59,531 nt of DNA from Paenibacillus caui (GTDB lineage: Bacteria; Bacillota; Bacilli; Paenibacillales; Paenibacillaceae): assembly GCF_019904135.1 (NCBI RefSeq), contig NZ_JAIOGQ010000029.1, positions 1 through 59,531 of the forward strand. The letters run 5' to 3'. A model generated the notes under the pieces. The model made no database searches, was not told the origin of the DNA, and saw only the letters and a program-made list of their open reading frames with translations. The translations under genes were made by a program, and so were the position numbers. Shown one piece after another: positions 55,705-59,531 of the stretch (position 1 is the stretch's first letter; every line of letters begins with the position of its first letter).

Positions 55705-57350
55705 CTTCGTCCTCCGGTATCCTGCTGTTTTTTGTATACTTGAAGCCGGCACAGCGAAGGATCGGTTGCTCCCTGAAACCTCGCTCCGGCATTTCTTAGA
55801 GCGATCAGGCGTTGTACAACTCCTGCTGCAATGGGCTCGCCGGGATACAGCAGCGGAATGCCTGGCGGATAAGGAATGACCATCTCCGCTGCCTTTCTCC
55901 CCTCGCTCTGCTGCAGCTCTATCATTTCTATTTCCTCTTTCACCGGAGGCTCAAGTCCAAATGGGGTGGGTTCGGAGACGGCTTCTCCCTCAAAATTGTT
56001 CCACGTGGAAAGTTCCACGCATGCAATATTCGTTATCCCGTCATCTCCGCTATTCGGCGCAGAATCAAAAACCATCTCTGCCTCCATACTATGCAAAACG
56101 CCCAGCAAATGATCAATATCCTCTATTCGAGTGCCCGGCCCAAGCGCCAAAACTGTATAGCGCTCGTCGCTCATCTCAGGCACACATCCATGGCGCTCCA
56201 GCTGTTCCTGCAGCCTGTATCCGCTCCACTTCCCTTCTCCGTCATACAGCACGGCTTTAAAGGGATCCTGGCTGGTGTAGGAGTGTACAACCGGATTGTC
56301 CATATCGTGCAAGTGCAGGTGGTCCGGATGGATATCACCTTTATTATTACCACCGCTAGCCGGTCTGCTAAACACGGATGAGCCGTTCTGCTCCCGGTTC
56401 TCAGACTGCCGGGTACAGTCAAGCATCTTGATCCGCTTCAGCTGCTTCAATGCGGCCTTAAGCTTCCTGGCCGCATTCAGGCTTTCCGCGAAGGCCGCTC
56501 TGCCTTCGCGCTCCAGCCAGCCCCGACATAGGTCAAGCGAAGCCATGACCAGATAGGAGGGGCTGGAGCTCTGCACCATCGCCAGCCGCTGCCGCAGCAG
56601 CGGACGGTCCAGCAGCGGTCCCTGCACATGCAGCATGGCGCCCATCGTCAGGGCGCCGAGCATTTTGTGCGTGGACTGCACGACCCCGTCCGCGCCTTGC
56701 GACAGCGCGCTCGGCGGCAGCTCTGCGGCCAGCCCGTAATGCGCTCCGTGGGCTTCGTCCACGAGCAGCGGGACACCGGCCGCATGGCACTGCTCCGCAA
56801 GCGCGGCCAGCTCACCGCCCATCCCGTAGTAGTTAGGGTGTGTGATCAGTACGCCCTTGGCGCCGGGATACCGGCGCAGGGCTTCACACACCGTCTGCAG
56901 CGCCGGGATGGTTGCCAGACCGCTTGCGCCGCCAATCTCCGGCGCAAGAAACACCGCCTGTGCGCGCGCCAGCATTAATCCGTGGATCACGGATTTGTGC
57001 ACATTCCGCTGCACCAGAATGATGTCGCCCGGTGCTGTGCACACCGTAAGAAGCAAAGCCAGATTGCCCACTGTGCTTCCTCCCACCAGGAAGTGGGTTT
57101 CCTCCGCTCCAAAATAATCAGCCGCCAGCTCCTGCGCCTCGCGGATAACCCCTTCGGGATGATGAAGATCATCCAACCCGGTGATCTCGGTTGCATCTAT
57201 CTTCATGGCATTCCCGAGCGGTCCGCTGTCAGTCTGGGCATACATTCTTCCATTCTTATGCCCCGGGACATGGAAAGATGTATCCGCACGTTTCATATAC
57301 CGATTCAAAGCCTCCCATAAGGGGGCAGATCCTTCTTTATGCTTGTTCAC
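55701..57350 (-). CDS. yaaO: PLP-dependent Orn/Lys/Arg decarboxylase family protein (YaaO type)
   Basis: The 549-residue protein is a fold type I PLP enzyme with [10 protein letters not shown] near residue 26, [21 protein letters not shown] and the PLP-lysine motif [13 protein letters not shown] near 230. It lacks the N-terminal wing domain of the inducible enterobacterial enzymes. The polar segment at about residues 310-350 has low similarity to relatives as far as I can judge. The product could be agmatine or cadaverine, or the role may be different; the substrate is not evident. The 56,600-56,900 part is GC-rich (86 of 120 bases counted from 56,641). Confidence 0.88.
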   Translation of the reverse strand: MNKHKEGSAPLWEALNRYMKRADTSFHVPGHKNGRMYAQTDSGPLGNAMKIDATEITGLDDLHHPEGVIREAQELAADYFGAEETHFLVGGSTVGNLALLLTVCTAPGDIILVQRNVHKSVIHGLMLARAQAVFLAPEIGGASGLATIPALQTVCEALRRYPGAKGVLITHPNYYGMGGELAALAEQCHAAGVPLLVDEAHGAHYGLAAELPPSALSQGADGVVQSTHKMLGALTMGAMLHVQGPLLDRPLLRQRLAMVQSSSPSYLVMASLDLCRGWLEREGRAAFAESLNAARKLKAALKQLKRIKMLDCTRQSENREQNGSSVFSRPASGGNNKGDIHPDHLHLHDMDNPVVHSYTSQDPFKAVLYDGEGKWSGYRLQEQLERHGCVPEMSDERYTVLALGPGTRIEDIDHLLGVLHSMEAEMVFDSAPNSGDDGITNIACVELSTWNNFEGEAVSEPTPFGLEPPVKEEIEMIELQQSEGRKAAEMVIPYPPGIPLLYPGEPIAAGVVQRLIALRNAGARFQGATDPSLCRLQVYKKQQDTGGRR

Positions 57351-57423
57351 GTTAAGGGTCCTTCCGAAAATAGCATTTACCCTATTTTAACGTAAAAAAA
57401 TTTCTTCGCCTACCGATGTACAC

Positions 57424-57453
57424 TAAAAAGGACCCACATCCCCATGCAGGCCC
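57424..57453 (-). terminator. Weak terminator after csfB
   Basis: GGGCC and GGGTCC segments can pair imperfectly and are followed by TTTTTAGTG on the minus strand. Confidence 0.4.
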
Positions 57454-57466
57454 TAATCAGATCGAT

Positions 57467-57679
57467 TTAAGCATTTAATTGCACCCAAATCTGTTTCATT
57501 CGATGGATGAAGTAATCGTATTTATCGTCTTTGACGTCGGTCCGAACCATTTCCGTTTCACAGTCCTCACAGATAAATTCAGAAACAATGGTAATGCCCT
57601 GCGATTTCTGCTGCCCGCAAATAATACAGGTATTCGCTTCCTGCTCTTCGGAATCCATTTGCTCGATCTGTTCTTCCAT
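57467..57679 (-). CDS. csfB: Anti-sigma factor Gin (CsfB)
   Basis: Gin blocks sigma-G and sigma-E at the wrong time or place during sporulation. The 70-residue product has the two CxxC pairs CIICGQQ and CEDCETEM that bind zinc, in the family spacing, and a C-terminal helix YDYFIHRMKQIW. The ATG at 57679 follows AAGGTGG. It precedes the yaaO-like gene. Confidence 0.9.
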   Translation of the reverse strand: MEEQIEQMDSEEQEANTCIICGQQKSQGITIVSEFICEDCETEMVRTDVKDDKYDYFIHRMKQIWVQLNA

Positions 57680-57744
57680 ATGCGATCCCACCTTATCGCT
57701 CTTTTACTATCAGTATGCCACAGAGTCTATCTATTTAAACCAGT

Positions 57745-57774
57745 CTGATAGCCTTCTGCCTATATATTCTATGC
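57745..57774 (-). promoter_or_regulatory. Candidate sigma-F promoter of csfB
   Basis: GCATA (57770-57774) and GGCTATCAG (57745-57753) are separated by 16 bp on the minus strand, close to the sigma-F pattern. csfB is sigma-F-dependent in B. subtilis, but the -10 match here is partial. Confidence 0.4.
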
Positions 57775-57892
57775 AAAAAGCAACGTTTAGGTGTTTGTAC
57801 CCCGAAAGCGCTCAAAAATGCTTTTGATTTTGCCGATATACTTATAAAAGTGCGCTTGATCCGTGTTATGTTTAAGGAGGAGTGTGATTTCC

Positions 57893-58417
57893 ATGAATTT
57901 GGAACAAAGTACAAATGCAACATTTTATCAATATCGGCTTCTTAAGAAAACTACTTTTTCCAAGCTCCTTACTCAAGGTCTTGTCCTTGTTCCTATTCTT
58001 TGCTTGATTGGATTAACCGTCTTTCATGGTCCGCTTAGCATTGTAAATTTCCTTCTGGCGGCTCCAATTTCGCTATGGATCCAATTTGTTATCTGCCGCT
58101 CCGTCTTAATTATTGTCAGCCATTCCTATAACAAGCACTGGCGCTTCTCCTGGCGTTTGCCCTGGGTCGGATATATGCCGAACCAATATATTTGGTATAG
58201 CATTTTTAGAAAAGTCCATTTGCATTATACGTGGATCGGACTCTGCATTATAGCTGTTCTTATTCCCTGGTCGCCTATAAGCCTAATCATTTCTTTATTG
58301 TTTTGGCATTTGTGGCTGCTGTTCCCCAGGCTGTTCACCTTTGCCGTACTGCTTAATCAGCGCAAAGACGGGATGATCAAGTTTAACGAACAAGACGTTT
58401 CTTACTATATTCAATAA
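57893..58417 (+). CDS. Integral membrane protein of unknown function
   Basis: I do not recognise the family. The 174-residue product has about four hydrophobic helices: residues about 31-46, 51-72, 115-133 and 136-155. An aromatic-rich loop between the second and third has WRFSWRLPWVGYMPNQYIWYS. The C-terminus is hydrophilic. AAGGAGGAG sits 10 nt before the ATG at 57893. It is transcribed divergently from csfB and convergently with the lipoprotein gene. No clear promoter was found. Confidence 0.8.
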   Translation: MNLEQSTNATFYQYRLLKKTTFSKLLTQGLVLVPILCLIGLTVFHGPLSIVNFLLAAPISLWIQFVICRSVLIIVSHSYNKHWRFSWRLPWVGYMPNQYIWYSIFRKVHLHYTWIGLCIIAVLIPWSPISLIISLLFWHLWLLFPRLFTFAVLLNQRKDGMIKFNEQDVSYYIQ

Positions 58418-58432
58418 ATAGCCTTACGTAGA

Positions 58433-58476
58433 AAAACATAAAACCTGCCGTCCTTCAAAAGGAGCAGCAGGTTTTA
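58433..58476. terminator. Bidirectional terminator between the membrane protein and lipoprotein genes
   Basis: AAACCTGC and GCAGGTTT arms with an inner TCCTT/AAGGA stem have T-rich DNA on both sides (TTTTATG on the plus strand, TTTTATGTTTTTC on the minus strand). Confidence 0.8.
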
Positions 58477-58516
58477 TGCGCTATGCAGGTTTGTTAAGCT
58501 GTTCCAGCACCAGCAG

Positions 58517-59014
58517 CTAGGGACTATTCTTCAGGCCACGGACAGCCGCCTTCTCGGTTTTAGGGACGTAAATGGTGAATGAATTTTTTTGCAGAGACAA
58601 TTGCACAACTTGATTATTTTTTATAAAAACACGTGTAGACTGTGTTTGCGCTTCCTTGTTTTCCGTCCATCCCCAAGCCTCAATTTCCTTCTCATAGGCA
58701 GCAGGCAAGGTGCTGTTCTCCTTCAAGCCGGGAACCGAATAGCGTACATAATCCATTTTTGCGTTACTTGGAGCTGTTTCCGTTTTACTCGCCTCTTTCG
58801 GGACAGGAAAGCTCTTCTCCACAGCCGCGCCTTCATACACCTTCCAGGTCGGCTCTGCCGAGCTGCAGCCCGAGATCAGAAGCAGCAGAAATGCTGCCAC
58901 CAGCAAGCAGAATAAATACCATTGGGATCTTATTTTTATGATATTCTCCTCCTTACCGTTGTAAATTATTCCGCGTCTATGAATACGTTGGAGAAGTCCG
59001 ATTTTTATCATCAC
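58517..59014 (-). CDS. Small lipoprotein of unknown function
   Basis: The product has a hydrophobic segment YLFCLLVAAFLLLLISGC ending in a lipobox, then about 115 residues of mature protein. The mature part has a polar linker and a beta-rich end (TRVFIKNNQVVQLSLQKNSF). The open frame starts at GTG/ATG (59009-59014) with a weak ribosome site, which would put 50 residues before the lipobox cysteine. A near-perfect AAGGAGGAG lies at about 58947-58955, just before the signal peptide. The codons that follow it are AAT ATC ATA, with no standard start. The true start is therefore uncertain. Confidence 0.75.
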   Translation of the reverse strand: MMIKIGLLQRIHRRGIIYNGKEENIIKIRSQWYLFCLLVAAFLLLLISGCSSAEPTWKVYEGAAVEKSFPVPKEASKTETAPSNAKMDYVRYSVPGLKENSTLPAAYEKEIEAWGWTENKEAQTQSTRVFIKNNQVVQLSLQKNSFTIYVPKTEKAAVRGLKNSP

Positions 59015-59140
59015 AATTTGAATGAATCTCCACCCTATATTATATAAGGCGTTTCTTTGGGAGGAGTAACAAAATAGTTACATTCATTTTAATAGTCCTT
59101 CATCTAACTCTATCTGCATCACAGCTCACTTTGTATTTGC

Positions 59141-59178
59141 AAAAAAATAAAAACCACCACCGATGATCGGCAGTGGTT
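59141..59178 (-). terminator. rRNA operon terminator
   Basis: ACCACTGCCGAT and ATCGGTGGTGGT pair with few mismatches and are followed by TTTATTTTTTTG on the minus strand, immediately after the 5S rRNA. Confidence 0.9.
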
Positions 59179-59181
59179 CTT

Positions 59182-59299
59182 CGCTTGGCGGCGTCCTACT
59201 CTCCCAGGACCCTTCGGTCCAAGTACCATTGGCGCTGGAGGGCTTAACGGTCGTGTTCGGGATGGGTACGTGTGGAACCCCTCCGCCATCGCCACCAAA
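59182..59299 (-). rRNA. rrf: 5S ribosomal RNA
   Basis: The minus strand begins TTTGGTGGCGATGGCGGAG and contains CACACGTACCCATCCCGAAC, the universally conserved 5S loop, then GGGAGAGTAGGACGCCGCCA at the end. It is about 118 nt and complete. RNase M5 (rnmV, in this window) matures such transcripts. Confidence 0.97.
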
Positions 59300-59412
59300 C
59301 GGGCATTTGTATAACAAATGCTTGTTTCAAGCTTGATCGCTTGAAAACTGGATACGAAACTTCTTTGCGTCTTAGCCCCGCCAGTTTTCACTTAGTGGGG
59401 TTTGTTTTGGAT

Positions 59413-59531
59413 AAGCCCTCGACCGATTAGTACTGGTCAGCTCCATGCATTGCTGCACTTCCACCCCCAGCCTATCTACCTCGTCGTCTTCAAGGGGTCT
59501 TACGATTTGGGAAATCTCATCTTGAGGGGGG
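59413..59531 (-). rRNA. rrl: 23S ribosomal RNA, 3' end (partial)
   Basis: The minus strand reads CCTCAAGATGAGATTTCCC, then later CTGACCAGTACTAATCGGTC and GAGGGCTTATCC, the conserved 3' end of 23S rRNA. The gene continues beyond the window. The 113-bp spacer to 5S has no tRNA. The order 23S-5S on the minus strand is the usual operon order. Confidence 0.95.

Overview
The window looks like a stretch of the origin-proximal half of a chromosome from an endospore-forming Bacillota, most likely Paenibacillus or a close relative (inference). The gene set and order follow the region from rrn and csfB to pabB and folP known from Bacillus subtilis, and sporulation genes are dense (csfB, yabG, sspF, fin, spoVT, yabP, yabQ, spoIIE). 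Differences from B. subtilis are an hup gene between mazG and rqcP, a nadABC operon between ftsH and coaX, and no metS, yabJ, ctc or yazA at their usual places. Almost everything is transcribed on the minus strand, so the natural reading direction is from high to low coordinates. Only abrB, a small Sm-like gene and one membrane-protein gene are on the plus strand.

Right end to about 49.9 kb: the 3' end of a 23S rRNA gene and a 5S rRNA gene, a small lipoprotein, a plus-strand membrane protein, then csfB(gin), a YaaO-type decarboxylase, tmk, darA (c-di-AMP-binding PII-like protein), yaaR, holB, ricT, yabA, trmN6 and rsmI. The abrB gene (plus) and an HD-domain phosphohydrolase gene (minus) diverge from a 292-bp region carrying several Spo0A-type boxes.

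From 47.8 kb to 35 kb: tatD, a c-di-AMP (ydaO-type) riboswitch with its terminator ahead of an RpfB/YabE-like cell-wall protein, then rnmV, rsmA, yabG, veg with tandem strong promoters, sspF, ispE, purR, spoVG with a sigma-H promoter, glmU, prs, a plus-strand Sm/Hfq-like small protein, pth and fin.

From 35 kb to 14 kb: mfd, prsA, spoVT, yabM, mazG, hup, rqcP, yabP, yabQ, divIC, yabR, spoIIE (Spo0A-type promoter with a 21-bp spacer), yabS, a YabT-like kinase, tilS, hpt and ftsH.

From 14 kb to the left end: the NAD operon nadA-nadB-nadC followed by coaX and hslO, then cysK, then the folate genes pabB-pabA-pabC-folP coupled by ATGA overlaps. The left edge holds an accessory operon: a zinc deacylase-like enzyme, a peptide-type ABC substrate-binding lipoprotein whose signal peptide looks frameshifted in a T-run, and a permease cut off after 135 codons. 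This operon appears to be decaying.

No CRISPR array, prophage, complete insertion sequence or tRNA gene was found. Most of the window is conserved core genome. The most unusual items are the decaying left-edge operon with its cysK-like promoter, the Sm-like small protein, the 0A-box cluster ahead of the HD-phosphohydrolase gene, a tandem-hairpin spacer between darA and yaaR, and a lipoprotein that seems to lack a standard start codon.
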